Positions 54,033-63,215 of a stretch of 64,000 nucleotides of DNA are shown here, piece after piece. How positions within the stretch are numbered: the first letter of the stretch is position 1; each line of letters opens with the position of its first letter. The translations under genes were made by a program, and so were the position numbers. The notes under the pieces were generated by a model that ran no database searches, was not told the DNA's origin, and saw only the letters and a list, made by a program, of their open reading frames with translations. The stretch lies in the NCBI RefSeq assembly GCF_019090165.1, contig NZ_JAHRIB010000004.1, positions 24,511 to 88,510 of the forward strand, in the 5' to 3' direction. The stretch is from Streptomyces sp. BV286 (GTDB taxonomy: Bacteria; Actinomycetota; Actinomycetes; Streptomycetales; Streptomycetaceae).

Positions 54033-54614
54033 ATGACGAGCGGGGCGCCCAGGTCGGCCAGGGGCACGGAGCGGCGTGCGGAGATCCTCCGGGCGGCGCT
54101 GGAGGTGATCGCCGAGCGCGGCTACCGGGGCGCGAGTATCGCGGCGGTCGCCGAGCGGGTCGCCCTCACCCCGCAGGGGCTGCTGCACCACTTCCCGACC
54201 AAGGAGGCGCTGCTCGTGGCCGTACTGGCGGAGCGCGACCAGTGGGACGCGGTCCCCGGCTCCGGGTGGCGCCTCGATCTGCTCGGCCAGCTGGTGGAGT
54301 ACAACGCCATGCGGCCCGGCATCGTGCAGACCTTCTCGGCCCTGCTCGGCGAGAGCGTCACCGAGGGGCACCCCGCGCGCGAGTTCTTCACCGAACGGTA
54401 CGAGGCCGTGCGCGCGAACATGGCCCGGACACTGCGGGCCGAGTACGGGGAACGGCTGCCGAGCGGACTCACTCCGGAGCGTGCCGCTCCCCTGCTGGTC
54501 GCCGTGATGGACGGACTGCAGTACCAGTGGCTGCTGGCACCGGAGTCGGTGGACATGCCCGCCGCGTTCCGGGACTTCCTCACGCTGCTCGGCGAGGACG
54601 GGGACCGGCCGTAG
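54033..54614 (+). CDS. TetR-family regulator
   Basis: 193 residues. The HTH is ILRAALEVIAERGYRGASIA followed by AVAERVALTPQGLLHHFPTKEALL, an unambiguous TetR N-terminus. The rest is helical with a ligand pocket of unknown specificity. Divergent from the GH3 beta-glucosidase with repeated elements between; it may repress that gene and itself. Confidence 0.9.
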   Translation: MTSGAPRSARGTERRAEILRAALEVIAERGYRGASIAAVAERVALTPQGLLHHFPTKEALLVAVLAERDQWDAVPGSGWRLDLLGQLVEYNAMRPGIVQTFSALLGESVTEGHPAREFFTERYEAVRANMARTLRAEYGERLPSGLTPERAAPLLVAVMDGLQYQWLLAPESVDMPAAFRDFLTLLGEDGDRP

Positions 54615-54724
54615 CGGCCGGCGCGGGCCCCAGGGGCCACGCGCCATGGCGTGCGCCCCTTCCGTCACGCATACTGCCGCCATCCGACGACGGCCCCCCT
54701 CGCGACGGAAGGACCTGAACCCCC

Positions 54725-55972
54725 TTGACGCACATACGTGTTCGGATCGGCGCCCTCGGCCTGGCTCTGCTGACGGGATTCGCCGCACCGCCCGCACTCG
54801 CCGCCGAGGATCCCGCGGCCTCGCCCACCGTGGAGGAACAGCGCCTCGACCGGGCGGCGCCCCAGGAGATCCTGGCCCGGTCCGGATTCGACACGGTGGC
54901 ACCGGAGTTCGCCCGGAGCCTCGGCAGGGCCCGCTCGTACGCGCAGGCCGAGCGGGTGGCCGTACGGCAGGGCGCGCGGCTGTGGCAGCGGGCGGTGGAC
55001 CGGGCCCAGGGCCGCGGCCCGGCGGGCGGCGACCTCAGCAGGGACGACGACCGGCCGCTGTACTGGGCACGGCTCGGCATGACCCGTGAAGTCCGCCAGT
55101 GGCAGCCGGAGTTCGGGCTCACCGAGGCGCAGCGCGCCAAGCTCCTCGCCACGCTGGAGCGGACCTCGCGCGGCCAGGACACCATCCGGTATCCGCACTC
55201 CAAGGGCGTCAAGCGGATCCTGGTGACCGGCTTCGACCCGTTCACGCTGGACCGGGACGTGCGGATCTCGAACCCGTCGGGGGCGACCGCGCTCGCCCTG
55301 GACGGCACGGTGATCAGGACGGCGGACGGTCCGGCGCGTGTCGAGACCGCCGTCTTCCCCGTCCGCTGGCAGGACTTCGCCGAGGGCACGGTGGAGCGGA
55401 CACTGCGCCCGCACCTGCGCGGCCTCGACCTGTTCACGACGGTCAGCCAGGGCCGGGTGGGGCGCATCGACATCGAGCGCACCAACGGGGCCTGGCGGGG
55501 CGGCTTCCCGGACAACGAGAACGTCTCGTTCACCGGGACGGTCCCGGTGAACGACCCGGCCTCGCAGCCGCAGTGGACGTCGACGACCCTGCCGTACAAG
55601 GACATCGTCGCGGCGAGCACGGGGCGCTTCCCCGTGTACGACAACACGTCGGTGACCGAGATCCCGGCGGGCGGGACCGCACCCGTCGTACGCCCCGAGG
55701 GGCCGACCGCGGGCTCGACGGCCCGGGCGGGCGGCGGGGGTGACTACCTCTCCAACGAGATCGCGTACCGCGCGACCCTCCTGAGGGACCGCCTCGGTCT
55801 GGGCGGCTCGCTCCCCGGCGGCCATGTGCACACGCCGGTACTGCAGTTCGGGGCGGGCAACACGGATCCGGTGAGCGGGAAGGTCACCGATCCGCAGTTC
55901 GTCCAGAACCGGCTGGACATCGTCGCTCAGGTGCGGTCGATCCTGGCGGTGGCGGCGGACGCCACCGACTGA
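54725..55972 (+). CDS. Secreted pyroglutamyl-peptidase (C15)-like protein, catalytic Cys apparently Ser
   Basis: 415 residues; the only suitable start is TTG 54725. Sec signal to PALAA (~27), then an N-terminal helical region (~30-160). The C15 fold starts at KRILVTGFDPFTLD, the family signature. Residues expected for catalysis: Glu in IDIERTNGAW (~251) and His in GGHVHTP (~367/369). The expected nucleophile position, normally Y-V-C-N, reads GGDYLSNEIAYR, so Cys is Ser (~343). It may be a Ser variant or inactive. The extracellular location is unusual, as the classic enzymes are cytoplasmic. Confidence 0.85.
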   Translation: MTHIRVRIGALGLALLTGFAAPPALAAEDPAASPTVEEQRLDRAAPQEILARSGFDTVAPEFARSLGRARSYAQAERVAVRQGARLWQRAVDRAQGRGPAGGDLSRDDDRPLYWARLGMTREVRQWQPEFGLTEAQRAKLLATLERTSRGQDTIRYPHSKGVKRILVTGFDPFTLDRDVRISNPSGATALALDGTVIRTADGPARVETAVFPVRWQDFAEGTVERTLRPHLRGLDLFTTVSQGRVGRIDIERTNGAWRGGFPDNENVSFTGTVPVNDPASQPQWTSTTLPYKDIVAASTGRFPVYDNTSVTEIPAGGTAPVVRPEGPTAGSTARAGGGGDYLSNEIAYRATLLRDRLGLGGSLPGGHVHTPVLQFGAGNTDPVSGKVTDPQFVQNRLDIVAQVRSILAVAADATD

Positions 55973-55987
55973 ACCCGGCGGCGGGTG

Positions 55988-56785
55988 TCAGTGGCCGACC
56001 GCGGCCGCCTGGTCCTCGTCGTCCGGGCTCTCCTCTCGTGTCTCCTCGCCCAGCAGGTCGCGGGCCATGAGTGTGGCGCCCGCGACCGCGCCGGGCATCA
56101 GGAAGACGGCGACGAAGGGAACGAGGAAGGCGAGGCCCAGCGGGGTGCCGAAGCCCCAGATCAGCCTCTTGCGGGAGCGGAGCATGGCGAGACGGTCGCG
56201 CAGGACGACACCGCGGCGTTGCATCGCGACCGCCGTCAGCTCCTCGGTGAGGAAGAAACCGGTGACGAGGAAACCGATCACCGGGACGACGGTCTGTCCG
56301 ACGAACGGGACGAACCCGAGCGCGAAGAGCAGCACCGCCCACACCAGGGCCCTGGCCACGATCCGGAGGCTGTCCCGGGCGGAGATGAGCAGTTCGCGCC
56401 ACAGGGGCAGGCCCGACTCGGGGGCCGTGCCGTCCGGGGAGACGTCCCGGTCCACCTTCTCGGAGAGGCTCTCGTAGAAGGGCTGGCCGAGGAGCAGGGT
56501 GACCGCGGTGAAGGTGAGTACGGACAGGAGGAGCGCGAGCGCGAAGAGGACCGCCGTCAGGAACCCACGGAAGAGGCCCAGCCAGGGGCTCGTCCAGTCG
56601 TCGGCGAAGGGGGTGGCCCAGGCGACGAAGTCGGTGCCCCACAGGGCCAGGGCGGTCAGTGCCGCGGCGTACAGCACGAGGGTGATCAGGCCCGGGATCA
56701 GACCGAAGCCGAACTGTTTTCCGTGGCGGGCCACCCATCGCTGGCCCCGCAGCAAGTACCTGAACCCCGTGCCTAGATCATGCAT
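55988..56785 (-). CDS. EI24/CysZ-type membrane protein
   Basis: 265 residues from ATG 56785, leaderless (TAAAGT six bases upstream). Helices at FGLIPGLITLVLYAAALTAL, FLTAVLFALALLLSVLTFTA, ALVWAVLLFALGFVPFVGQT and LGLAFLVPFVAVFLMPGAV. The FGFGLIPGLI opening and QPFYESLSEKVD motif are EI24/DUF540 features. Related CysZ proteins import sulfate in enterobacteria; the role in Streptomyces is not established. Confidence 0.87.
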   Translation of the reverse strand: MHDLGTGFRYLLRGQRWVARHGKQFGFGLIPGLITLVLYAAALTALALWGTDFVAWATPFADDWTSPWLGLFRGFLTAVLFALALLLSVLTFTAVTLLLGQPFYESLSEKVDRDVSPDGTAPESGLPLWRELLISARDSLRIVARALVWAVLLFALGFVPFVGQTVVPVIGFLVTGFFLTEELTAVAMQRRGVVLRDRLAMLRSRKRLIWGFGTPLGLAFLVPFVAVFLMPGAVAGATLMARDLLGEETREESPDDEDQAAAVGH

Positions 56786-57069
56786 GGCTGCACTTTACCG
56801 GGGCTGTGGTCCGGGCCTTCCACGGCCGTCCGCCGGGTGGGAGCGGTGCGGAGCCCGTGTGCCGGACTGCGGGTCGGTTCCGGCCGAGGGCGCCGTTCCC
56901 CGCGCCCCTGACGCGGTGCCCCGATGGCACGGTTCCACCGCTCCGGGCCCGGAGGCCGGTGGCATGCGTGACGGCAACGCCCCCTTGTTGCGGGAGAGTC
57001 GAACAGGTAGACCTCGCGTACCGATGTCAACGATGTGACCTGTGTCAGGCACTCTCCGCGGAGGAACGC
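56786..57069. other. Intergenic gap with leaderless promoter and repeat copy
   Basis: 284 bp. It holds the -10 (TAAAGT, 56792-56797, minus strand) for the EI24 gene and a copy of the dispersed repeat (CGCCGTTCCCCGCGCCCC, ~56888-56911). The carboxypeptidase ribosome site GGAGGAA lies at ~57058-57064. Confidence 0.5.
56888..56911 (+). repeat. Dispersed hairpin repeat, copy 6
   Basis: GGGCGCCGTTCCCCGCGCCC followed by CTGA, upstream of the M14 carboxypeptidase. Confidence 0.65.
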
Positions 57070-59625
57070 GTGCGCCTACCGAGACCCGTCCTGATCGCCA
57101 CGGCCACCGCCACCGCGGCGGCCTCGCTCCTGCTCACCCCGAACGGCGCCGTCGCCGACCCGACGCCCCGCCCCGGAGCCCCGGTCCGTGAGGGATCCGG
57201 CCCGCCGGGTTCGTCCGAGCGTGCCGCGACGGCCGCCGAGAGCACGACCGAGCGTGCCCTGACGGCCCCGGTCACCGAACTCGCCCCGGACCGGGAGGGC
57301 TCGCGCGGCTATCCGCGCGAGCAGGTCCTCGCCCCGGACCCGGAGAACCCGGCCGACAAGTCCCTCAAGCTGGGCCTCACCCCGTACCACGCCATCGCGC
57401 CGAAGCTGAACGCCCTTCAGCGGCTGGGCGACCGGGTGAGCGTGGAGGTCGCGGGCCGCTCGGCCGGCGGTCACCGTCTCTATCTGGTCACCGTCACCGC
57501 GTCCGAGTCCGCCCGGCAGGCCCGGGCCCAGGAACGGATGCGCGAGCTGATCGAGAACGCGCCCGCGGCCGCCGCCAAGGCCCCCTCGGTCAAGCGCGGT
57601 TACAAGACGCCGGTGTTCTTCAACAGCAACATCCACGGCAACGAGTGGGAGGGCACGGACGCCGCCCTCGCGCTGATCGAGCGGCTGGCCACGGCGCGGG
57701 ACCGGCCGACCACCGACCTCCTCGCCCACAGCCGCGTGTACTTCAACATCACCGCCAACCCGGACGGCCGTGTCGCCGGCACCCGCGCCAACTCCAACGG
57801 CTTCGACCTGAACCGGGACTTCGTGACCGCCTCGCAGCCCGAGGTCCGGGCGATGCGCCGGATCGCGATCGACAAGCAGCCCGCGCTGATGGTCGACCTG
57901 CACGGGTACGTCAACGGCACGCTCATCGAGCCCACCACTCCCCCGCACGGCGAGAACTACGAGTACGACCTCTTCCTGAAGAACACCTACGCCAACGCGC
58001 TCGGCATGGAGGCCGCCGTCAACGGCCTCGGCTACACCCCCGCGAAGGACGGCGTGGAGCCCGCCCAGATCCCGTTCCGGGACCAGGAGGAGGGCTGGGA
58101 CGACTGGCCGCCGATCTTCACTCCGCAGTACATGCCGTTCCACGGCACGGTCGCCGCGCACACCGTCGAGTTCCCGATGGCGGTGAACAACGACGAGTAC
58201 GACGACCTGCCCGTCGCCGAACTGCGCCGCCGGTCGGCCGTCAACGTGGCCATCGCGGGCGCGGCGATGCGCGCGAGCCTCGACTACGCCCGCACACACC
58301 GCACTTCACTCGTCGCCGACCAGATCGAGGTCTTCCGCCGGAGCGTGACGGGTGCCGCGCAGGTGCCGGTCTCGCCGGAGACCGTGCCGGGCGTCCCGGG
58401 CATCGGCCCGGAGGACGTCTACACGACGGACTTCCCCCGCGCGTACGTGATTCCGGCCGGCGCCGGCGCCCAGCGCTCGGCCCCCGCCGCGGCCCGCCTC
58501 GTCGACCACCTCCTCGCCAACGACGTACGGGTGCGGCGTGCCACGAAGGACTTCAGGCTCGGCGGGAAGACGTACGCGCGGGGCTCGTACGTCGTCGATC
58601 TGCGGCAGCCCAAGCGCGGCATGGCCAACGTGATGCTGGCGGACGGCCGGGACATCAGCGACAAGGTGTCGGTGATGTACGACATCTCCGGCTGGAGTCT
58701 CGGGCGGTTGTGGGGGGCGACCGTCGACACCGTACGCACCGCGAAACTCACCGTGCCGGACCGCGCGGTCCACGCGGCCGCGAAGATCGGCTACGTGGCG
58801 CCCCGCGGCACGCTGCGCCTGCGCCTGGACGACGCCCGTGAGATCGCGGCCCTCAACTCCCTTCTGGCGGACGGTGTCGCGGTGCGCCTGGCGGCCGACG
58901 GCAGCGCGGTCGTGCCCGCCTCGGCCCGCGCCAGGGCCGCGGCCCTGGCGAAGCGGTACGACGTCGCCTTCGACGCGACGAAGACCACCGGCGGCGCTCC
59001 TCTGCGGCGAATCCGGGTCGCCGCGGCGGTCACGCCGGGTGAGCTGTTCGCGCTGCGCGAGATGAACTTCGACGTGACCCCGGTGTCCACGGCGGTCCTC
59101 AACGCCGGATTCGACTGGTCGAAGGCGGACGTCCTGTTCGCGTCCGCCGGGCTGAACCGGGCGGGCCTCGGCGCGGCCGCCCGCGCCGCCCTGGACGGCT
59201 TCCTGGCCCGTGAGGGCCTCGTGGGCCGCGGAGCCACCGGAGCGGCCCTCAACGCCGCCGCGGGGCTCCTCTCGGTCAGGCCGGTACAGGGCAACCCGGA
59301 CGCCAACGGCGTGGTGCGCGTGGTCAATTCGCCAGGCGGTGTGGCCGCCGGCGCCCCGGACCACGGTTTCGTCTACGCGCCGCTGTGGTTCACGGACCTC
59401 GGCGCCGGGGTGCGCGTGGAGCAGTCCTACGCGAAGGGGAACCCCCTCGTCTCGGGTCACTGGCGCGCCCTGGAGGACGGCAGCGGCGGCCCCGCGCAGG
59501 CGGCGGGCCGGGCTTCGGTGGTGAGCGGGCCGCGTGCCGTCCTGTTCGGCACGGAGCCTCTCTTCCGTGACCATCCGAAGGGGGAATTTCCACAGGTGGC
59601 ACGGGCCTTGCTGACAGTGTCCTGA
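57070..59625 (+). CDS. Secreted M14-family zinc carboxypeptidase
   Basis: 851 residues from GTG 57070 (GGAGGAA six bases upstream). Sec signal to GAVAD (~30). The catalytic domain (~100-430) has the zinc-binding HxxE in NSNIHGNEWEG (His ~189, Glu ~192), FNITANPDGRVAGTRANSNG with the substrate-binding Asn/Arg, DLHGYVNG (third zinc His), and HTVEFPMA with the catalytic Glu. The remaining ~400 residues include GYVAPRGTLRLRL and similar beta stretches and an ATPase-like LFASAGLNRAG region, perhaps wall- or substrate-binding. Secreted peptidase for extracellular peptides. Confidence 0.9.
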   Translation: MRLPRPVLIATATATAAASLLLTPNGAVADPTPRPGAPVREGSGPPGSSERAATAAESTTERALTAPVTELAPDREGSRGYPREQVLAPDPENPADKSLKLGLTPYHAIAPKLNALQRLGDRVSVEVAGRSAGGHRLYLVTVTASESARQARAQERMRELIENAPAAAAKAPSVKRGYKTPVFFNSNIHGNEWEGTDAALALIERLATARDRPTTDLLAHSRVYFNITANPDGRVAGTRANSNGFDLNRDFVTASQPEVRAMRRIAIDKQPALMVDLHGYVNGTLIEPTTPPHGENYEYDLFLKNTYANALGMEAAVNGLGYTPAKDGVEPAQIPFRDQEEGWDDWPPIFTPQYMPFHGTVAAHTVEFPMAVNNDEYDDLPVAELRRRSAVNVAIAGAAMRASLDYARTHRTSLVADQIEVFRRSVTGAAQVPVSPETVPGVPGIGPEDVYTTDFPRAYVIPAGAGAQRSAPAAARLVDHLLANDVRVRRATKDFRLGGKTYARGSYVVDLRQPKRGMANVMLADGRDISDKVSVMYDISGWSLGRLWGATVDTVRTAKLTVPDRAVHAAAKIGYVAPRGTLRLRLDDAREIAALNSLLADGVAVRLAADGSAVVPASARARAAALAKRYDVAFDATKTTGGAPLRRIRVAAAVTPGELFALREMNFDVTPVSTAVLNAGFDWSKADVLFASAGLNRAGLGAAARAALDGFLAREGLVGRGATGAALNAAAGLLSVRPVQGNPDANGVVRVVNSPGGVAAGAPDHGFVYAPLWFTDLGAGVRVEQSYAKGNPLVSGHWRALEDGSGGPAQAAGRASVVSGPRAVLFGTEPLFRDHPKGEFPQVARALLTVS

Positions 59626-59691
59626 GGAAGCCCCGGGGGAACGTCCTCACCGCAGGCACCGGTAGAACAGCGAAACACGAGGAGAGCACGG

Positions 59692-60840
59692 ATGGCACAG
59701 GAGATCCACGGCACCGTCGCCGAAGGCTACGAGGCGGTGCGTGAGGAGTTCGCGTCCGTCGTCGCCGCCGAACGCCCCGACTACGCGGGCCAGTTGAGCG
59801 CGTACGTGCGGGGGCGGCGGGTCGTCGATCTCTGGACCGGCGCGGACACCGACGGCGACACGCTGTTCGGGGTCTTCTCCTCCTCGAAGGGCGCGGCCCA
59901 CCTGGTCGTCGCCCTGCTCGTGCAGGACGGCACGCTGGAGCTCGACCGTGAAGTGGCGCACTACTGGCCGGAGTTCGCGGCGGAGGGCAAGTCCGGGGTG
60001 ACCCTGCGGGACGTGCTCGCCCACCGGGCGGGCGTGATCGGGACGGACGCGGGCTTCACCCTCGACGAGCTGGCCGACGACCGGCTGATAGCCGAACGGC
60101 TCGCCGGACAGCGGCCGTTCTGGCGGCCGGGCGCGGCCTTCGGCTACCACGCGCTGGTGATGGGCGCGCTCACGGGCGAGGTCGTACGACGGGCCACGGG
60201 CCGTACGCTCCAGGAGGTGTACGAGGAGCGGGTCCGCGCCCCGTACGGGCTCGGCCTCTATCTGGGCCTGCCGGAGTCGGAGGAGCCCCGCTACCGCTCC
60301 GTACAGCCCATGGCGCCGACGCCTCCGGAGCAGGCGCTGCTGGACTCGACGCCGAAGGGCCCGCACACGCTGGCCTCGATCGCGTTCAACGAGCACGTGC
60401 CGGGGGCGGTGCCGCTGGTGGACTTCCCCAACTCCCGTGCCGTACGCGCCCTGGGCCAGGCGTCGGCGGGCGGGGTCGCCTCCGCGCGCGGGCTCGCCGG
60501 GATGTACGCGGCGGCGACCGGGCAGGTCGACGGCCGGGCGCCGCTGCTCAAGCCGGACACGATCGCGGAGGTCGGGCAGATCCACTCCGTCGGCTACGAC
60601 CTGGTCGCCCGTGCCCACAAGTCGTACGGGCTCGGCTTCCAGGCCACGGCCGACATGTGGCATCCGTTCCTGGGGGCCGGCGCCTTCGGACACAGCGGGG
60701 CGGGCGGCTCCCAGGGTTTCGCCGACCCGCGCAGCGGTCTGGCCTACGGGTACACGCGGCGACGGATCGCGTTCCCGGGCGGGGCGGCGCCGGAGAACCA
60801 GCGCCTGGTCCGGGTGGTCCACGAGGCGGCACTGGCGTGA
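59692..60840 (+). CDS. Serine hydrolase/esterase (class C beta-lactamase family)
   Basis: 382 residues. The SxxK motif is SSSK (~63-66), Tyr in FGYHALVMG, and the C-terminal HSG motif in GAFGHSGAGG. This is the EstB-like group of beta-lactamase-fold esterases. No signal peptide, so it is cytoplasmic. The start is fixed by the preceding CGAGGAGAG site. Possibly an ester- or amide-cleaving enzyme; substrate unknown. Confidence 0.9.
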   Translation: MAQEIHGTVAEGYEAVREEFASVVAAERPDYAGQLSAYVRGRRVVDLWTGADTDGDTLFGVFSSSKGAAHLVVALLVQDGTLELDREVAHYWPEFAAEGKSGVTLRDVLAHRAGVIGTDAGFTLDELADDRLIAERLAGQRPFWRPGAAFGYHALVMGALTGEVVRRATGRTLQEVYEERVRAPYGLGLYLGLPESEEPRYRSVQPMAPTPPEQALLDSTPKGPHTLASIAFNEHVPGAVPLVDFPNSRAVRALGQASAGGVASARGLAGMYAAATGQVDGRAPLLKPDTIAEVGQIHSVGYDLVARAHKSYGLGFQATADMWHPFLGAGAFGHSGAGGSQGFADPRSGLAYGYTRRRIAFPGGAAPENQRLVRVVHEAALA

Positions 60841-60959
60841 ACGCCGCCTCGTGAACCGGGGGCCGGGGGCGCGCCGTTCTCGCGTCCCCGACCCCGGTGG
60901 GGCGGTGAGCCCCCAAGGCGCTGGAGCGGTGGTGGGGCGGCCGGGCGGTAAGGCCGTGA

Positions 60960-61388
60960 TCAGGTCAGGGTGACCGTGATGTTGTTCCTGGTGGCCTTCG
61001 AGTACGGGCACACCTCGTGGGCCTTCTCTAGCAGCGAGCGGGCCGTGGTGGCGTCGACGTTCGGGATGTCGGCGGTGATCTCGACGATGAGGCCGAAGCC
61101 GTCGTCGTTCCTGCCGATGCCGACCTTCGCCGTGACGGTCGAGCCGGAGAGGTCGGCCTTCTCCTGGCGGGCGACGACGCCGAGAGCGCCCTGGAAGCAG
61201 GCGCTGTAGCCCGCCGCGAACAGCTGCTCCGGATTGGTCCCGGAGCCGCTGCCGCCCATCTCCTTGGGCGGGTTGACGACGACGTCGAGCGTGCCGTCGT
61301 CGGTGGCGACCCGGCCGTCGCGGCCGTTCTCGGCGGTGGCCACAGCGGTGTAGAGGACATCGGAGTGTCGGATTGCGGAGCTGGTCAT
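60960..61388 (-). CDS. ohr: Organic hydroperoxide resistance protein (Ohr, OsmC family)
   Basis: 142 residues. The two catalytic cysteines are in GYSACFQGAL (~64) and HEVCPYSKATR (~127). MGGSGSGTNPEQLFAAGYSA is the family signature. It reduces organic hydroperoxides to alcohols in the cytoplasm. AGGAGG precedes ATG 61388. OhrR was not found beside it; a MarR at 62745 is linked to the oxidoreductase, not to this gene. Confidence 0.93.
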   Translation of the reverse strand: MTSSAIRHSDVLYTAVATAENGRDGRVATDDGTLDVVVNPPKEMGGSGSGTNPEQLFAAGYSACFQGALGVVARQEKADLSGSTVTAKVGIGRNDDGFGLIVEITADIPNVDATTARSLLEKAHEVCPYSKATRNNITVTLT

Positions 61389-61510
61389 ACGGTGCGTTCC
61401 TCCTAGGTCCGCCGCGACTCGCGCCCACGATTCACGACAGCTTCGGAAAGAAGTTACCGCATGCTGGAAGTCCAGCAGAAGCCTGCCGTCGTCACCATCG
61501 GCGGCGCGAC

Positions 61511-61606
61511 CGACCTGTCCGCCGCCCCGCCTGTCCGTCGACCCGTCCGCCCCGCCTGCCTGCCTGCCAGTCCGCCTGTCCGCCTGCCTGCTTGTCTGCT
61601 TGTCTG
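61511..61606 (+). repeat. CCTGCC/CCGCCT short tandem repeats
   Basis: A pyrimidine-rich run built of GTCCGCCTGCCT- and GCTTGTCT-type units in the gap after Ohr, directly before the end of the oxidoreductase gene. No coding function seen. Confidence 0.5.
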
Positions 61607-61608
61607 CC

Positions 61609-62631
61609 TCAGAGCGTGACGATCATCTTTCCCGTGTTGTCGCCGCGCAGGACCCCGAGGAACGCCTCCAGGTTGTTCTCGATGCCCTCGACGACCGTCT
61701 CGCGGTACTTGAGCTCGCCGGAGGCGACCCACGGCCCGACCTCCTGCACGAACTGCGGCTGCAGGTCGTAGTGGTCGCCGACGAGGAGGCCCTCGATACG
61801 GCCGCGGGTCGCGATGAGACGGGCGAGGTTCTTCGGGCCGGGCGCGGGCTCCGTGCTGTTGTAGACGGAGATCATTCCGCAGATCGCGATACGGCCGTGG
61901 AGGTTCAGGGAGCCGATGGCGGCCTCCAGGTGGTCGCCGCCGACGTTGTCGAAGTAGACGTCGATGCCGTCCGGGGCGGCCTTCCGCAGCTGCTCGCCCA
62001 CCGGGCCGCTCTTGTAGTTGAACGCGGCGTCGAAGCCGTACTCGTCCACCAGGAGCTTGACCTTCTCGTCGGAGCCCGCGGAGCCGATGACCCGCGAGGC
62101 GCCCTTGAGCCTGGCGATCTGGCCGACCTGGCTGCCGACGGCACCGGCGGCGCCGGACACGAAGACCGTGTCCCCCTCCTTGAAGGAGGCGGTGCGCAGC
62201 AGGCCCGCGTACGCGGTGAGACCGGTCATGCCGAGGACGCCGAGGTACGTGGACAGGGGCGCGGCCTCGGGGTCCACCTTGACTGCCTGCTTGGCGTCGA
62301 CCACGGCGTACTCGCGCCAGCCGAAGAAGTGCAGGACGTGGTCGCCGACGGAGATGCCCTCGACGTTCGACGCGATCACCTCGCCGACCGCACCGCCCTG
62401 CATGACCTTGCCGAGCTCGAAGGGCGCGACGTACGACTTGGCGGCGCTCATGCGGCCGCGCATGTACGGGTCCACGGAGAGGTGCTTGTTGCGCACCAGC
62501 ACCTGGTCCGGGCCGGGCTGCTTCAGCTCGGCCTCGACCAGGGCGAAGTCCTCGGGCTTCGGCCAGCCGACCGGGCGGCTGACGAGGTGCCATTCGCGGT
62601 TCGTGGAGGGAAGCTCGGTCGTGTCGGTCAT
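61609..62631 (-). CDS. NADP-dependent oxidoreductase (zinc-independent MDR, alkenal reductase type)
   Basis: 340 residues. The N-terminal GroES-like part includes SVDPYMRGRMS; the Rossmann fold is VFVSGAAGAVGSQVGQIARL, and the C-terminal part is DVYFDNVGGDHLEAAIGSLN. Without the usual zinc ligands it belongs to the leukotriene B4 dehydrogenase/alkenal double-bond reductase group, which reduces alpha,beta-unsaturated carbonyls. Divergent from a MarR regulator with palindromes between, so it is likely inducible by electrophiles. Confidence 0.92.
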   Translation of the reverse strand: MTDTTELPSTNREWHLVSRPVGWPKPEDFALVEAELKQPGPDQVLVRNKHLSVDPYMRGRMSAAKSYVAPFELGKVMQGGAVGEVIASNVEGISVGDHVLHFFGWREYAVVDAKQAVKVDPEAAPLSTYLGVLGMTGLTAYAGLLRTASFKEGDTVFVSGAAGAVGSQVGQIARLKGASRVIGSAGSDEKVKLLVDEYGFDAAFNYKSGPVGEQLRKAAPDGIDVYFDNVGGDHLEAAIGSLNLHGRIAICGMISVYNSTEPAPGPKNLARLIATRGRIEGLLVGDHYDLQPQFVQEVGPWVASGELKYRETVVEGIENNLEAFLGVLRGDNTGKMIVTL

Positions 62632-62676
62632 GAGGTGCGCCTTTCCTGTTGCAACGGCTTCTACACGTCAAAATGC

Positions 62677-62713
62677 TTCAGTACCTGAAACAACCATGCT
62701 CCTGAATATTTCA
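62677..62713. promoter_or_regulatory. Two inverted repeats between oxidoreductase and MarR
   Basis: TTCAGTACCTGAA (62677-62689) and TGAATATTTCA (62703-62713) are both TTCA/TGAA-type inverted repeats in the 113-bp divergent gap, likely MarR operators covering both promoters. Confidence 0.6.
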
Positions 62714-62744
62714 TGATGTCAAGTAACGGGGTAGCCTGGCGGTC

Positions 62745-63215
62745 ATGGCCACACAGAAGACTCCCCGTTTCGACCCACTGACACTCGAGGTCGTGGACCT
62801 CATCGGCACGGTCGTGGCCCGCTACCACGAGGAGTACGAGGCCGCGGCGGCGGAGCACGCACTGACGGGGGCGCAGGCCCGGCTGCTGAGCCTGCTCTCA
62901 CTGGAGCCGTTGCCCATGCGGCGGCTGGCCCAGAAGCTCAAGTGCGAGCCGTCGAACGTCACCGGGATCGTGGACCGGCTGGAGGCGCGGGGGCTTGCGG
63001 AGCGGCGGCCCGACCCGGCGGACCGGCGCGTGAAGCTGGCCGCGGTGACGGAGGAGGGGCTGCGGGTCGCCCGGAGTCTGCGGGACTCGCTCCACTTCGC
63101 GCGGGAGCCGCTGGCGGGGTTGTCGCGGGAGGAACGGGTGTCTTTGCGGGGGTTGTTGCTGCGGATGCTTGATGGCTCCGCCGGGGTGGGGGGATCGGGC
63201 TTGGGCGGTCTGTGA
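62745..63215 (+). CDS. MarR-family regulator
   Basis: 156 residues. The winged helix is EHALTGAQARLLSLLSLEPL, MRRLAQKLKCEPSNVTGIVD and the wing ERRPDPADRRVKLAAVTEEG. A Cys (~66) in the recognition-helix region could be redox-reactive. Divergent from the NADP oxidoreductase; expected to repress it and itself. Confidence 0.92.
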   Translation: MATQKTPRFDPLTLEVVDLIGTVVARYHEEYEAAAAEHALTGAQARLLSLLSLEPLPMRRLAQKLKCEPSNVTGIVDRLEARGLAERRPDPADRRVKLAAVTEEGLRVARSLRDSLHFAREPLAGLSREERVSLRGLLLRMLDGSAGVGGSGLGGL

